Source: Streptomyces sp. ADI96-02
GTDB taxonomy: Bacteria; Actinomycetota; Actinomycetes; Streptomycetales; Streptomycetaceae
Direction: 5' to 3'
DNA length: 64,000 bases
Assembly: GCF_003846185.1 (NCBI RefSeq)
Contig: NZ_ML123035.1
Location: forward strand, 1-64,000
Shown here: positions 10,101 to 18,764 of the stretch, in pieces
Layout: each line of letters starts with the position of its first letter
Position numbering within the stretch: position 1 is the stretch's first letter
Made by a program: the position numbers and the translations under genes
The notes under the pieces: model-generated
What the model was told of the DNA's origin: nothing
Databases searched by the model: none
What the model saw: the letters and a program-made list of their open reading frames with translations, nothing else

Positions 10101-11418
10101 GCGCCGGGCGGACGCGGACCAGGAGCGGGCACATGCCCAGGCTGCCCGGGTCCGTGCCGAGGAGCTGCGGGAGGAGCTCGAGGGCAGTGACCCGCTGCAC
10201 GGTGCGCTCGCTGTCTGGCTCGAGCAGGTCCTGGCGGGGGGCGTGCGGGGCGACCGGCTGGCCGGGCTGCTGGCCGATGTGCCGGTGCCGCTGCGGGCCG
10301 CCCGCGGCGTCACTGCGCGGGGCGGTGTCCCGGTGCCGTCCGCTGACGCGGCGGCCGAGGAGGATTTGGTGCTGGTCTGTCTGCTGTGGCTCGACGAGCG
10401 CCGTGTCACCCACGGCCAGGTCGTCCATCCCGCGCGGGCTTACACGCTGCGCGTCGAGTTCCGCATGGATGCCTGGCCGGACTGGGCCGACCGTCTGGAG
10501 GTCGAGCTGCTGTCGGTGTTGAGCCCTGACGAACTGGTCGTGCCGTCCTTCTCCTTGTCCCGTCCTGCGTCCCCCGCCGGCGGCCGCGCGGAGGAAGGCG
10601 AGGACGGCGTTTCGGTTGGCGGTGAAGGCACACTGGTCGTGAGATTCGCCCTCGGAGCAGGGCAGCCGCCTCAGGCGGTCCGGGTGGTGGCACGCTTCTG
10701 GTCGCAGGAGGGCAGGGTGTGTGCCGCGGACCTGGCCGGCTACCCGGAGCTGCGTCTGCGCCCCTTCGACTCCACCCGCGACGCGCTGACCTCGCTCCCC
10801 CAGATGGATTTCCGCCTGCTCACCCTGCACGAGAGGGTCCGGGAGTTCACCGAGGACGAGGAAACCCTGCAGGCATTCGGGCGCCTCTTGGCCGCCGTCA
10901 CCGCCGTGGCCGCCGAACTCACCTACGACCAGCTTTTCCGCCGCGGCAGGTATGTGACCGAGGCCCGCTTCCACGACGAGGTCGAGCAGCGCCTCCAACA
11001 GGATCCGCTCCTCGGCGGCCGGGTGGCCCGCGCCACCCGGCAGGGGCTCGGCATCACCGACGTCGTGCACGACGGCGTGACCTGTGAACTCAAAGTCGAA
11101 CGCAGCAAGCACTTCGACATCGACCGCTCCCGCCGGTATCTGGGCCAGCCCACCCAGTACGCCTCCGCCGTCCAGCAGCAGCTGTCCATCCTGCTGGTCC
11201 TGGACAGCACCCGCAAGACGCAACCGGTCGGCATGCAGGAGAACTACCTGTGGCTCATGCGACCGGAACTCCACGGTGCTCCTGATGCTCCGGCGCCCTC
11301 ACTGGTGGCTGTCGTCGTGGTCAACGCAGGGCTCCCCGTTCCCAGCAACTGGTCGCGTCGCACCATCGCCGCCACTCAGATCGACCTGGCCAACGGCGCC
11401 TCCAGCGGGCCCGTCTGA
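7192..11418 (+). CDS. Giant helical protein with C-terminal PD-(D/E)XK-like nuclease domain (1408 aa)
   Basis: It starts at GTG 7192; the ribosome site is weak. Residues 1-90 contain clustered Cys/His (HHHC near 27, YC near 57, HCRDC near 77-81), suggesting a small metal-binding domain. Residues 120-1000 are helical and repeat-like. Residues 1060-1210 look strand-rich (recurring VLVCLLW and VRVVARFW patterns). The C-terminal domain has the layout of a PD-(D/E)XK nuclease: a helix with HDEVEQRL near 1265, then GITDVVHDGVTCELKVERS with Asp near residue 1290 and E-L-K near 1299-1301, then a helix with Gln-rich QQQLSILLV. Those residues would bind metal and cut DNA or RNA. It is a single gene between an unrelated membrane protein and a convergent nuclease gene. 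I know no named family with this full layout; a role as a self-contained defence protein is an inference. Confidence 0.8.
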   Translation: MNEHQWERALETGHRNRGIIELAHHHCTRMQFRYSGGHGLAEAESGLPIDMREIYCEVGGHGSMASNLELIAGDYVREHCRDCPSRAPTGRMPNLLTVVDASDATAEQQHQQHKALQEAAALQARRRRAARTALLAANDAGTHQLREDLNIVDSPGHSPDERVAAAHRRLAVAARRAPDLFSGDLVGQLFPLVREQHEDRLLTPLRSLVRAGVTRADQVAALACEVLRVRPSSEAAACLVDFPRSYGPQDITREVIMSCVRLVAGPVYTRSGRRQSPRSADPAGLIAVADARLPLALDLVAELLTASVPGRPALVLPAGSAGRTTGAAVQPVREAEVRRHQGAVAARLLLAGGRCRWQDMSGSLREALAQPDADHFDLVPSMEVAAAVAEAMLGEFEVVFADLARVTPRCAEHAERLVKCLDHLRRLLSQDDRFLRRQVAPEVREAVAPMLCQAAVGLLDGRWGQEAGFEVATLVDDLAKQFPEVMAVHAETLLGHMLLLRTPPTPHSALVHPSSATGVPPVLEHLSREHRVQAVLREVRSALARCAGQAPVHVLDAVLAADAATDQYVQAGQRTPEQVRWIRRDCLELACRIAGRYAERPGVVARTLPLLYRRLLGEDTLLRAAAVEGWAGLAQRHQLPGSLADCGPVLMQDPYVAVVRAMLTHGRRLLHDQHMWSLINLAASVATAYQDDAERQDLVALALDVIFYERTRWDAAQVPQVELWILGKAQALSAHRSERLADRAGWSSTTACSEAMAAVRMAALSDPDLNDPFNNHDDLRYVLLMDTAGGGVHVPFSKFQELVSADGLWDAVVLVEVLQRFGRWSQAHALACHVNELLPPVPAYDGHRDLLRPVLDHALSQADPAHRSGHTPVWPLPEHQGDLEDVFVAQRDLAVHARLALRGETAGVIAAPGGTDPAARRVAAASARLEDIACRVEQDHLPSTATAGFLRVWAGSLRVAAYLMRAHEALRRADADQERAHAQAARVRAEELREELEGSDPLHGALAVWLEQVLAGGVRGDRLAGLLADVPVPLRAARGVTARGGVPVPSADAAAEEDLVLVCLLWLDERRVTHGQVVHPARAYTLRVEFRMDAWPDWADRLEVELLSVLSPDELVVPSFSLSRPASPAGGRAEEGEDGVSVGGEGTLVVRFALGAGQPPQAVRVVARFWSQEGRVCAADLAGYPELRLRPFDSTRDALTSLPQMDFRLLTLHERVREFTEDEETLQAFGRLLAAVTAVAAELTYDQLFRRGRYVTEARFHDEVEQRLQQDPLLGGRVARATRQGLGITDVVHDGVTCELKVERSKHFDIDRSRRYLGQPTQYASAVQQQLSILLVLDSTRKTQPVGMQENYLWLMRPELHGAPDAPAPSLVAVVVVNAGLPVPSNWSRRTIAATQIDLANGASSGPV

Positions 11419-11827
11419 GCCCACACCAGGTGAAGCAGGGCGCCTGGGGCCCAGTCGTCGGCGGCAGCTGATCGGCTGCGGCCAGGTGAACCAGTCTCGC
11501 CTCCGGTTCAGTTTCGTGGTGTGGCCACGCCGAGTGACGACCGAGGGCCGTTGCGGCAACCGGCTTCGCCAGGAGATCCCCCTTCATACCTTGCATTCCA
11601 AAACGCCGAGGCGCAGCAAAGCCTTCGATTCCACTGGGGCGGGCTCAGGTCCGGCTCCGACTCCGAAGCAGGCCCTGAAGCCGTCGGCCGCTTCCCTTCG
11701 TGAGCCTGCTGGCTCACGCCCCCGCCTGCGTGCGGCCTGACGCGCACAGGTCTCGTCTCCCCTGCCGAGACTCATGTTGGGGCCGAAGCCACTTCCGCGC
11801 TCGGCGGCCTTGCGGGCTCAGGGCCGC
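11419..11827. other. Convergent intergenic region
   Basis: This lies between the 3' ends of the 1408-aa gene and the endonuclease VII gene. No protein-like frame is seen. It holds the hairpin at 11699-11718. Confidence 0.4.
11699..11718. terminator. Hairpin between convergent genes
   Basis: CGTGAGCC and GGCTCACG form a perfect 8-bp stem around a TGCT loop. It lies between two converging genes and could stop transcription from either side. There is no T-run, which is usual in Streptomyces terminators. Confidence 0.45.
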
Positions 11828-13756
11828 TCACAGGGCCTCGTCGGTGCTCTGCAGGATGTGCGCTGGCGGGTTGTCCAGGTAGTCGTTGAGGAGCTGGAAG
11901 GTTCGCAGGTGTGAGGGCAGTTGCTCGTACCAAGCCAGACCGCGGGTGTTGCAGGCGTGACAGAGCAGGCCACGGACGCAGGTGCCGCATCTGGTGTCCC
12001 CGGGGCAGCAGCTGTGGTCGTGGTCGAGGTGCCATGCCGCTTGTCCTTTGTTCGTGCGGCAGATGCCGCAGAGTTCCTCCTGCCTTTCGGCGAGTCGGAC
12101 AAGGAATTCGACGGTGACGTTGAACTTTTTCGACTGGCTTCGCAAGGAGGCGCAGGAGGGGCAATACGGTTGGGGAAGACCGTCCCGGCGCACCCTGAAT
12201 GTCTCGATCGGAAGGATCTTGGTGCAGGCTCTGCACTCGCTGGTGTCCTGGGCGCGAAGTTCGGCTAGGTACCGGGGGTCCCGGGTGCTGCGGACAGGGT
12301 GCAAGACGCGTCCTTTGCGGCGTTGCGTGTAGTGGGCCCGGCACAGGCCTTGACCCAGGTGCGGTCTGTCGCAGCCCGGGAAGTCGCAGCCGGTCTTGGG
12401 TTGCTGCACCGGCCTCATTTCGGTGCCTCGCTGGGATTGTGTGTAGTGCGCTCTGCACCATCCCCGTGCGTCCTGAAGCTTGTCGCACCCGTCGAACGTG
12501 CAGGGCTGGCCGGGAATGTGCAGGGGGCGCAGTTCGCGTCCTTGCCGGTATTGGGTGTAGTGGCCTGGGCACCAGCCCCGGGTGGTGGCGTACTTGTCGC
12601 AGCGGGGGAAGGAGCAGTCGCGGCCACCCGGCTTCTTCAGAGGTGCCAGGGAGCGGCCCAGGCGGTTTTGGCTGTAGTGCGCCGAGCACAGGCCCCGGGC
12701 CTCCGCTGGAAGGCCGCACTCCTCGTAACTGCAGGGGCTGGGTGCTTTCGCCGGCAGGGGCTTCAGGGGCCCTCTCCTGCTCTGGGAGTAGTGGGATCCG
12801 CACAGGCCAGCGGTTCGTGCGGGCCTGGGGCATGTTTCGAAACTGCACGGGCTCTCGGCCTGTTTCGTGCGCAGTGGGCGCAGTTCCTGGCCTCGCAGAG
12901 TCTGGGTGTAGTGCCCGGTGCACCATTGCTTGGACTTGGATGGTTTGTCGCATCCGGGGAAGGCGCAGAGCTCGCGTCGGGTGCCGGTGGGGGTGAAGGT
13001 GCCCAGCGGGCGGAGGGACTGCCCGCGTTGAACTTGGGTGTAGTGCCCGTTGCACAGTCCGCTTCGCCCCTTGCAGGGGTGTGTGCATCCTGAGAAGGTG
13101 CAGTGCTCCGGGCGTTGGTCGGCGGGCCTGTCGTCCAGGAGTAGTGGCCGCAGAGGCTCGTTGCGCCACAGTTGGGTGTAATGCGCGGCGCACAGTTGCT
13201 TCGCGTGGTAAGGCCTGCTACAGCCGGTATATGTGCAGGCGGCGGGGTTACTGAGGGAGCGCTCGCGCAGTTCTGTGAGTGGCTTCCCTGCCGTTTCTTG
13301 GTTGTAGTGTCCGTTGCACAGCCCGCGTGCCACGACCTTGCCCGCGCATGGCGTGAAACGGCAGTTGACGCTGTCCGGTGCAGGAGCGTGAAGCTCTTCG
13401 CCGCCTGCGTGTTCTCTGTGATGGGGACGGCACAGACCGCTTGCGTGGTGGGTCCGGGTGCAGTCGGGTACCTCGCACCCTGTGGGTGCCGGCCCGTTGG
13501 GGCGGCGGGTTCTGAGCGGGATTAGGGGTTTGCTGGCTCTGGCTTGGGCATAGTGGCCACCGCACAGTCCCAGGGAGCGACTGGGGTTTTCGCAGGAGCT
13601 GAAGGAGCAGGGTGCCTTGGCTGGCGCGGTCCTGCGAACGTGGCGCAGCGGGCGCAGGGGTTGGCCCATGTTGCGCTGGGTGTAGTGACCCGCGCACAGC
13701 CCTCCCGATTTGGCGCGTGCGGGGCGCGTGCATCCTTCGAAGTCGCAGAGGGTCAT
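11828..13756 (-). CDS. Twelve-repeat Cys/His protein with C-terminal recombination endonuclease VII domain (642 aa)
   Basis: ATG 13756 is preceded by GGAG at 7 bases and gives MTLCDFEGC, exactly at the first repeat. Residues 1 to about 520 are twelve tandem units of 38-50 aa. Most follow C-x4-C-x8-10-C-x2-HY-x-Q, then a basic G-x2-L-RPL tail, for example CDFPGC and GLCRAHYTQ. The pattern predicts one zinc site per repeat. The last about 120 residues have ECRAC and CPSC, then LCGIC, HLDHDH, CGTC and LLCHACN, the zinc and histidine layout of the endonuclease VII (T4 gp49) family, which cuts branched DNA and is related to HNH nucleases. The repeats probably bind DNA or act as a ruler. Repeat three lacks part of the pattern (CRPHH, no tail). 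Target and biological role are unknown; defence, homing or plasmid resolution are all possible. Confidence 0.85.
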   Translation of the reverse strand: MTLCDFEGCTRPARAKSGGLCAGHYTQRNMGQPLRPLRHVRRTAPAKAPCSFSSCENPSRSLGLCGGHYAQARASKPLIPLRTRRPNGPAPTGCEVPDCTRTHHASGLCRPHHREHAGGEELHAPAPDSVNCRFTPCAGKVVARGLCNGHYNQETAGKPLTELRERSLSNPAACTYTGCSRPYHAKQLCAAHYTQLWRNEPLRPLLLDDRPADQRPEHCTFSGCTHPCKGRSGLCNGHYTQVQRGQSLRPLGTFTPTGTRRELCAFPGCDKPSKSKQWCTGHYTQTLRGQELRPLRTKQAESPCSFETCPRPARTAGLCGSHYSQSRRGPLKPLPAKAPSPCSYEECGLPAEARGLCSAHYSQNRLGRSLAPLKKPGGRDCSFPRCDKYATTRGWCPGHYTQYRQGRELRPLHIPGQPCTFDGCDKLQDARGWCRAHYTQSQRGTEMRPVQQPKTGCDFPGCDRPHLGQGLCRAHYTQRRKGRVLHPVRSTRDPRYLAELRAQDTSECRACTKILPIETFRVRRDGLPQPYCPSCASLRSQSKKFNVTVEFLVRLAERQEELCGICRTNKGQAAWHLDHDHSCCPGDTRCGTCVRGLLCHACNTRGLAWYEQLPSHLRTFQLLNDYLDNPPAHILQSTDEAL

Positions 13757-14154
13757 GCCTGGTCTCCGTCTGGGCAGGCAGGGTTTGTTCCCCATCGGAG
13801 GAGTGCGCGCCGGATGCCGATTGCCGCGGTATGCATCATGGCTGGGACGATATGGGGTGGGTGTGACAGTGCCGGGCGGGGCCGTCAGCGGATGAATGGG
13901 GTGCGTCACGCTGACCTTGACTGCAGTTGGCTTGACCTTTCGCGGCTATGGGCAGGGCGGTGCGCTCCAGCCAGGGCTGTGGGGACGTGGCGGGTCGGCC
14001 GGTCTCACGTTGAGGGCTTGTCGGTGGAAGGCCGTGCAGCACAGGTATGCCCTGCCGGCTGCCCGTGGCTGCCGGGTGAAATGATGCGGTGGGTAGGCCT
14101 GGGACCGTTCAGAAGTTGCCGACGGCCGCTACCCGTCGACAACGGGGGTAAGCA
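13757..14154. other. Divergent promoter region, no gene seen
   Basis: 398 bases separate the endonuclease VII gene and the CHAT gene, which are transcribed away from each other. Both promoters must be here. TTGACT at 13917 and TTGACC at 13932 are visible but have no -10 box at a proper distance. Confidence 0.4.
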
Positions 14155-16251
14155 ATGCGTCTGGACGAGCTGTTTCCTTCAGTGGCCGCGCATCTGCCGA
14201 CTGGGAAGGAAGTGACCGGTGGGCTCGGCGATCCGGAGACGGTTCTGGCCGTGGCACTGGTGCTGCGCCAGCAGCAGGATCAGCTGGAGGAAGCACCCCA
14301 TCTGCTGGATCAGTTCACTCACGCAGCGCTGAGCGATACCTGGCGGTTGAGGGCAGCGCACCCCGCGGTGCCAGAGCAGGCTTGTGTGGTGCTGGCGATG
14401 TTGGTGGGGTGGTACCCGGCGCGGCGGGGGTATGAGTACGCGCAGCCATTGGAGATGTGGCGGTGGCTGCACAGCGCGTTGGGTGCTCCTGTCGCCCTGG
14501 GGGCCACCACCGCTGATGTTGACCTGGCCGCGGTGGACCGCGCGCTGCGCAGTAGCACGTGGCGCCCGCTGGCAGGGCACGCCTTGATCATGCTGGCCCC
14601 GATCTTGTTCCACCTGAACACCACCGCTCACTCGGCGCAGGACCTGGCGCAGCAGCTGTGTCGGCCTGTCCTCGTCCTGTGCGGGGTCATGCTCGCCCAT
14701 GGCCCTGCGTCGGTGGTGGAAGCGGCGGTGGCTCTGGTGCATCACCTGGTGCGGGCAGGGCGGCATCACGACGCGAAGGTGCTGGGTCACGTACTAGAAA
14801 GAATGCTGTATACGCGTCCTGGGCACACCATGGCGGGCTCGATCGCTGTGCTGCTGGCTGGTGCACAGCCTCCTATCACCCATCAGAGGCCGGAGGTGAT
14901 CGCTCAGTGGGCCCTTGACCGCATCGGGTTGGACCCGCTTACGGTGCTCTCCTTGAAGACGGTCGCGGCGGCGCGGATGGAAGTGCCTGAGCTGGCTTCC
15001 TCCTTCGACGACGTCGTCTCGCAGCTGCAGAAGGTCGTCGCTTTCAACGAGCGGGAACAGGACGTGGCGCAGCGGTCTCGGGACCGGGGCGTGGTGTGGT
15101 CCGTGTGCCAGCCGCTGGTTCATGCTTTGCTGCAGGCAGGTGATCAGGAGCGGCTGATGCAGTGGCTGTCGGTCTGGTACGGCACCAGGTCCGATGAGCG
15201 GCGTTCCGGAGGGTGCGTTGTGCTCGCGGCCGGCGGTAGCCGCGCTTGGTATAGGCCGCAGACCGCTCCTCCCGAGGAGGATGACGCTGGGCTGGTGCGG
15301 TTGGCTGCTGCGATGAACGCGGCCCTCGGGCGGAGCCTGGTCACACCAGGTCTCAGCGATGCGGTGCTGGTGACACCCGCTACCGGCAGCAAGTCTTTCG
15401 AGCACGTCGACGAGCTGGAGGCTGCGCTGCTGGCGTACGTCGATGTGGACGATCTGGCGCAGTACGCGCGTGCCGAAGACGCTGAGGCGTTCGTGGCGCT
15501 GCTGCCTGCCCTAATCCCTGTGCAGGCGCTCCTGGCGCGTGGGGGCGGTCCTGTGTTGCCCTTGGCTGTCAGTCTGCGCCAGCCGCTGCCGGACCGGCTG
15601 GTGAAGTCGGTCCAGTTGTGGTGCGGAGATGCCCCCTTCTCCCGGGCCGAGATCGAGGTGCTGGAGACGGTGTTCTCATGGGCTGGCATCCGCTGTGACG
15701 TCGTGGAGGGCGAGGAGGTGACGCGTTCTGGCTTCCTGTCCTCGTACGAGAGCGACGCCTACGACGTGCTGTGGGTGGTGGCACATGGCCATCACCCGGT
15801 GCTGGACCCGGACGAGTCGGCTGTGCTGCTCACCTCAGACGAGCAGGTGACGCTACAGGAGCTGGCATCCGCTGCGCTGCCGTCCGCGACGGTACGGAGA
15901 CTGCTGGTTCTCAACACCTGTCACAGCGCTGCCGCTAATGCCCAGGGCCCTTATGACGATCATGGTCTTGCCCGTTCGGTAGCTTCCCCCAGGCAGGCCG
16001 TCGTCGGGCATTTGTGGCCGGTCCCCGGAGGAGCGGCCGTTGTCTTCGGCGCCCTGCTGGCGTGCGAGCTGGCGGATGGGAGCGGCTTCACGCAGGCTTT
16101 CGAGGCTGCGCTGCGGGCGTTCCAGCATCCCTGGCACGACATCGCGGGCCTTCTCGGCGACCGTGGCCTCGGTGCCCAGATCGCCGAGGCACTGCACGAG
16201 TTCCGGGACCCCACGTTCTTCGACCGGAGCAGTCCCACTTTCCTCGAGTAG
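14155..16251 (+). CDS. CHAT domain (caspase-like) protease (698 aa)
   Basis: ATG 14155 follows GGGGGTAAGCA. Residues 1 to about 490 are helical with no recognised domain and probably sense or regulate. The C-terminal 190 residues form a CHAT domain: a strand and FSRAEIEVLETVF near 497-509, YDVLWVVAHGHH with the catalytic His at 544, and LLVLNTCHSA with the catalytic Cys at 589, followed by GHLWPVPGGAA. CHAT proteases are peptidases of the caspase-separase clan that act as effectors or activators in bacterial defence, for example gasdermin-cleaving and Craspase systems. No gasdermin-like or STAND partner is adjacent on the same strand. The 3' end faces the ABC-3C operon across only 41 bases. 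Confidence 0.85.
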   Translation: MRLDELFPSVAAHLPTGKEVTGGLGDPETVLAVALVLRQQQDQLEEAPHLLDQFTHAALSDTWRLRAAHPAVPEQACVVLAMLVGWYPARRGYEYAQPLEMWRWLHSALGAPVALGATTADVDLAAVDRALRSSTWRPLAGHALIMLAPILFHLNTTAHSAQDLAQQLCRPVLVLCGVMLAHGPASVVEAAVALVHHLVRAGRHHDAKVLGHVLERMLYTRPGHTMAGSIAVLLAGAQPPITHQRPEVIAQWALDRIGLDPLTVLSLKTVAAARMEVPELASSFDDVVSQLQKVVAFNEREQDVAQRSRDRGVVWSVCQPLVHALLQAGDQERLMQWLSVWYGTRSDERRSGGCVVLAAGGSRAWYRPQTAPPEEDDAGLVRLAAAMNAALGRSLVTPGLSDAVLVTPATGSKSFEHVDELEAALLAYVDVDDLAQYARAEDAEAFVALLPALIPVQALLARGGGPVLPLAVSLRQPLPDRLVKSVQLWCGDAPFSRAEIEVLETVFSWAGIRCDVVEGEEVTRSGFLSSYESDAYDVLWVVAHGHHPVLDPDESAVLLTSDEQVTLQELASAALPSATVRRLLVLNTCHSAAANAQGPYDDHGLARSVASPRQAVVGHLWPVPGGAAVVFGALLACELADGSGFTQAFEAALRAFQHPWHDIAGLLGDRGLGAQIAEALHEFRDPTFFDRSSPTFLE

Positions 16252-16292
16252 AGCGCTCGGACCGCTGCGAAGGACATCGTCTCGTCTTCTGG

Positions 16293-18242
16293 TCAGGCCT
16301 CAGTGATCCAATCCGTGGGAATCAGGGCTGTTCCGCCTCTCCAGTTCTCCACGACGGCTTCGCGGAACCAGTCGTCACGGAGGTTGACGTGATCGCAGAC
16401 GATTACCTGGAGTGCTCCTTCGTTCAATGAGACGGCCTGGGAGATCAGTGAGAAGTACGCGCGGACAGCCTCCCAGTCGGCGTCCAGGACGGTATCGGCA
16501 TCGTGCACTTCTTCCGGGAAGAACGCCTGCGTGGGCTGGTCCAGCATGAGGAAGCCCGGCACCGGCCGGTTGTGCCGGTTGAGGTAGGTGTGCAGGGCCA
16601 GGTGCGCGACGAGGTGGTAGCCGATCCAGTTCTTCGCGCTGCCGATGCGGGTCAGTGGGCGGCGTCCATCCGGGGTGCGTAGGACGACGTTGAGCAGGCT
16701 GGGGCTGATCCGGACTTCCTCTGCCGTATCCGCGTGCTCGAGGTCGAGGGTTCTCGCCCAGGTGGTCATGAGGTCGGCGACTTCGTTGAGGCGGTTCTCT
16801 GTCTCGGCGCCGACCTCGTCGGCGTCCACCATCAGCTGCAGTGCCTCGGCCTGCTCATTGAGCCGGTCGGCGTTGCGGTGGAGGTCTGCCAGTTCGTCCT
16901 TGCCCAGGGGGGTGGTGCGTTGCAGCTCTTGCAGAATCCGGCCCTGGATGTGGGCGAGGCGGGTGCGCTGGTCCTGTGCCTGTCTGAGTTGCCGGTCGCT
17001 GGTGTTGATGGCGTCGAGGGTCGCGGCATTGTTGCGCAGCCTTGCCTGGATCTCGTTGCTGCGGCCGTCGAGTTCCTCGCGGTGGCGGTTGCGGGCCGGC
17101 TGGAGAGCGGCAAGGTCGTCCAGTTCACGGTCCAGTCGGCGTGTGAGGCTTTCGAGGTCGCCGATGTCAGGGTCGGGAAAGGGGAGTTGTTGCGAGCAGA
17201 CGGGGCACGTGTCAGATCCCGCGTTCTCCGGGTGGGCGGCTGCGAGCAGTCCGATGGGCTTGAGTCGGCTGAGCTGGGTGTGCAGTTCCCCGGTCAGCGC
17301 GGTGCTCTCTTCGTTCCAGGTGTCAAGAATGCCCCGGGCATTGGTGAGTTCCTGGAGCTGGCTGCGCAGTTCACGGCGTTCGGCGGCAAGCCGATCGCGG
17401 CGGCTGTCCTGGCCGGGCAAGGAGGGCACATCAGGAACTGCTTCGAGGGCTCGGTGCAGCAACTGGTCGAGCGCTGCGGCGGACACCGCTTCGGGGATTT
17501 CGGCGATCATGCCTGCGTCCGCCGCCATGCGGGCCAGCGCGATGCGGTGGGCTTCACCGCCCTCCACTCGGCGTCTGGCTTCCTCGATCAGTTTGCTAAT
17601 GCGGCGCTGCGCCTTTTTGATCTCGGCGAGTTCGTGGCGTCGGGCTGCCTGCTCGGGTCCTGCGGCTCCGAGGAAGTAGGGCAGGGTGTCCTTGATCGCC
17701 TGGGCGATCCCGGGTTCTCCCTGACGGTGGAAGAGCAGGGTCTGGTTGGCGATCTCGTTCTGTTTTTGCAGACACAGCAGCGCGGCCTGGGAGATGGAGA
17801 CATCGAAGGCGTGGCGTCCAGCTCCTGGCGGTGGCTGGAAGCGGAAGTCTTCGATGCCGATGCGGGCGCTGAGTTCGGCTCGCAGAGCGGTGGCGTCCGC
17901 GTTCACGTTCAGGTGGCTGGCTGTGGGCAGGGTGAGCGTGTGATCGCCGATGACGAGCATGGCCTTGTTCGTCGAGGCGCCCTTGGGGGCGGGTCTGCCG
18001 AGGACGAGTCGGGTAGGGCCGATCTGGACAAGCAGCGCATACCAGCCGGTTGTATTGGTGATGACGCCGTCGGGAAGGGTGAACGTCTGCCGACCGAGGC
18101 AGTACTCGACGATTCCGAGTACCGCGGATTTCCCCGTCTCGGACTCTCCGGTGAGGATGTTGAGGGCACCGGGGCGGAAGTGGACCACCCGGGGGTCGGG
18201 CCTACCGTCGCGGTGGTAGAGGGCGAGGGCGAGCAGATGCAT
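16293..18242 (-). CDS. ABC-3C system SMC-like ATPase (DUF3732 family, 649 aa)
   Basis: This is the third gene of the ABC-3C operon; ATG 18242 has AAAGGAG upstream. Walker A GESETGKSA is at residues 32-40. Long coiled-coil arms run from about 200 to 500, interrupted by CPVC at about 346-349, which may act as a Rad50-like zinc hook. The C-terminal third has FLMLDQPTQAFFP, the Walker B block in which the usual DEP of ABC ATPases is replaced by DQP, as is typical of DUF3732. The protein is expected to act as the sensor and engine that recognises invader nucleic acid or complexes and licenses the nuclease effector. Confidence 0.85.
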   Translation of the reverse strand: MHLLALALYHRDGRPDPRVVHFRPGALNILTGESETGKSAVLGIVEYCLGRQTFTLPDGVITNTTGWYALLVQIGPTRLVLGRPAPKGASTNKAMLVIGDHTLTLPTASHLNVNADATALRAELSARIGIEDFRFQPPPGAGRHAFDVSISQAALLCLQKQNEIANQTLLFHRQGEPGIAQAIKDTLPYFLGAAGPEQAARRHELAEIKKAQRRISKLIEEARRRVEGGEAHRIALARMAADAGMIAEIPEAVSAAALDQLLHRALEAVPDVPSLPGQDSRRDRLAAERRELRSQLQELTNARGILDTWNEESTALTGELHTQLSRLKPIGLLAAAHPENAGSDTCPVCSQQLPFPDPDIGDLESLTRRLDRELDDLAALQPARNRHREELDGRSNEIQARLRNNAATLDAINTSDRQLRQAQDQRTRLAHIQGRILQELQRTTPLGKDELADLHRNADRLNEQAEALQLMVDADEVGAETENRLNEVADLMTTWARTLDLEHADTAEEVRISPSLLNVVLRTPDGRRPLTRIGSAKNWIGYHLVAHLALHTYLNRHNRPVPGFLMLDQPTQAFFPEEVHDADTVLDADWEAVRAYFSLISQAVSLNEGALQVIVCDHVNLRDDWFREAVVENWRGGTALIPTDWITEA

Positions 18243-18266
18243 GGGGTGCAGGCTCCTTTGGAAGGG

Positions 18267-18761
18267 TTAGGGCCTAACGCCCAGCAGGGTGAAGACGGTG
18301 GCGGGGTCGGCGGCGGCGAACCATCGGCCGACAAGCGTGGCGGCCCGGACGCAGGTGACAGCTTCTTCACCGTGCTCGCCGGGATCAGGCTTGCTGGGCT
18401 TTCGGGCCGCTTGCAGGCCATCAGGGGAGAGCGTCAGCGCGCGGTGGCGGATGCCGAAGCGGATGCAGCCCTGTGTGTAGCCGCGGAGGGCTGGTGCGCG
18501 TTGAGGGAAGGCGGCTCGGATCATGGCGTTGTCGGCAAGCCATCCAGCGAGTTGGGTCCGGGTGTCGCGGGGCAAGGCGCGCCGTGAGTCAGGGGGCAGG
18601 ATCAGCGGCAGGGCAAGGAATGCGGTGGGCCATGGGAGGGCGGCCTCGGGCTCCGTGTGTGCCGCGGTGTATGCGGCGGCACAGTGCATGAGGATGTAGG
18701 CGCCGAAGGCCGGGTTGAGGAGCGCTGCCGCTTCGGGAAGCTGCGGTTGGGTGGTGGGCAC
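18267..18761 (-). CDS. ABC-3C system middle component (164 aa)
   Basis: It starts at GTG 18761, with GGGGAG just upstream inside the end of the effector gene; the effector stop is 3 bases away, so the two are coupled. The protein is a compact helical product: LLNPAFGAYILMHCAAAYTA at the N terminus and GRWFAAADPATVFTLLGVRP at the C terminus. This layout, in a small gene between a nuclease effector and a DUF3732 ATPase, matches middle components of ABC-3C systems, which resemble the small adaptor (MukE-like) role of SMC complexes. Function follows from context more than from motifs. Confidence 0.75.
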   Translation of the reverse strand: MPTTQPQLPEAAALLNPAFGAYILMHCAAAYTAAHTEPEAALPWPTAFLALPLILPPDSRRALPRDTRTQLAGWLADNAMIRAAFPQRAPALRGYTQGCIRFGIRHRALTLSPDGLQAARKPSKPDPGEHGEEAVTCVRAATLVGRWFAAADPATVFTLLGVRP

Positions 18762-18764
18762 TTG

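Noticed and set aside
8026..11274. A 1082-codon open frame on the minus strand
   Set aside because: It is antisense to the 1408-aa gene, with Arg/Gln/His-rich sequence and no domain. The plus-strand frame has the nuclease motif and proper codon bias.
13917..13952. A promoter for the CHAT gene from TTGACT or TTGACC with TATGGG
   Set aside because: Distances of 24 and 9 bases between boxes are outside the usual 16-19.
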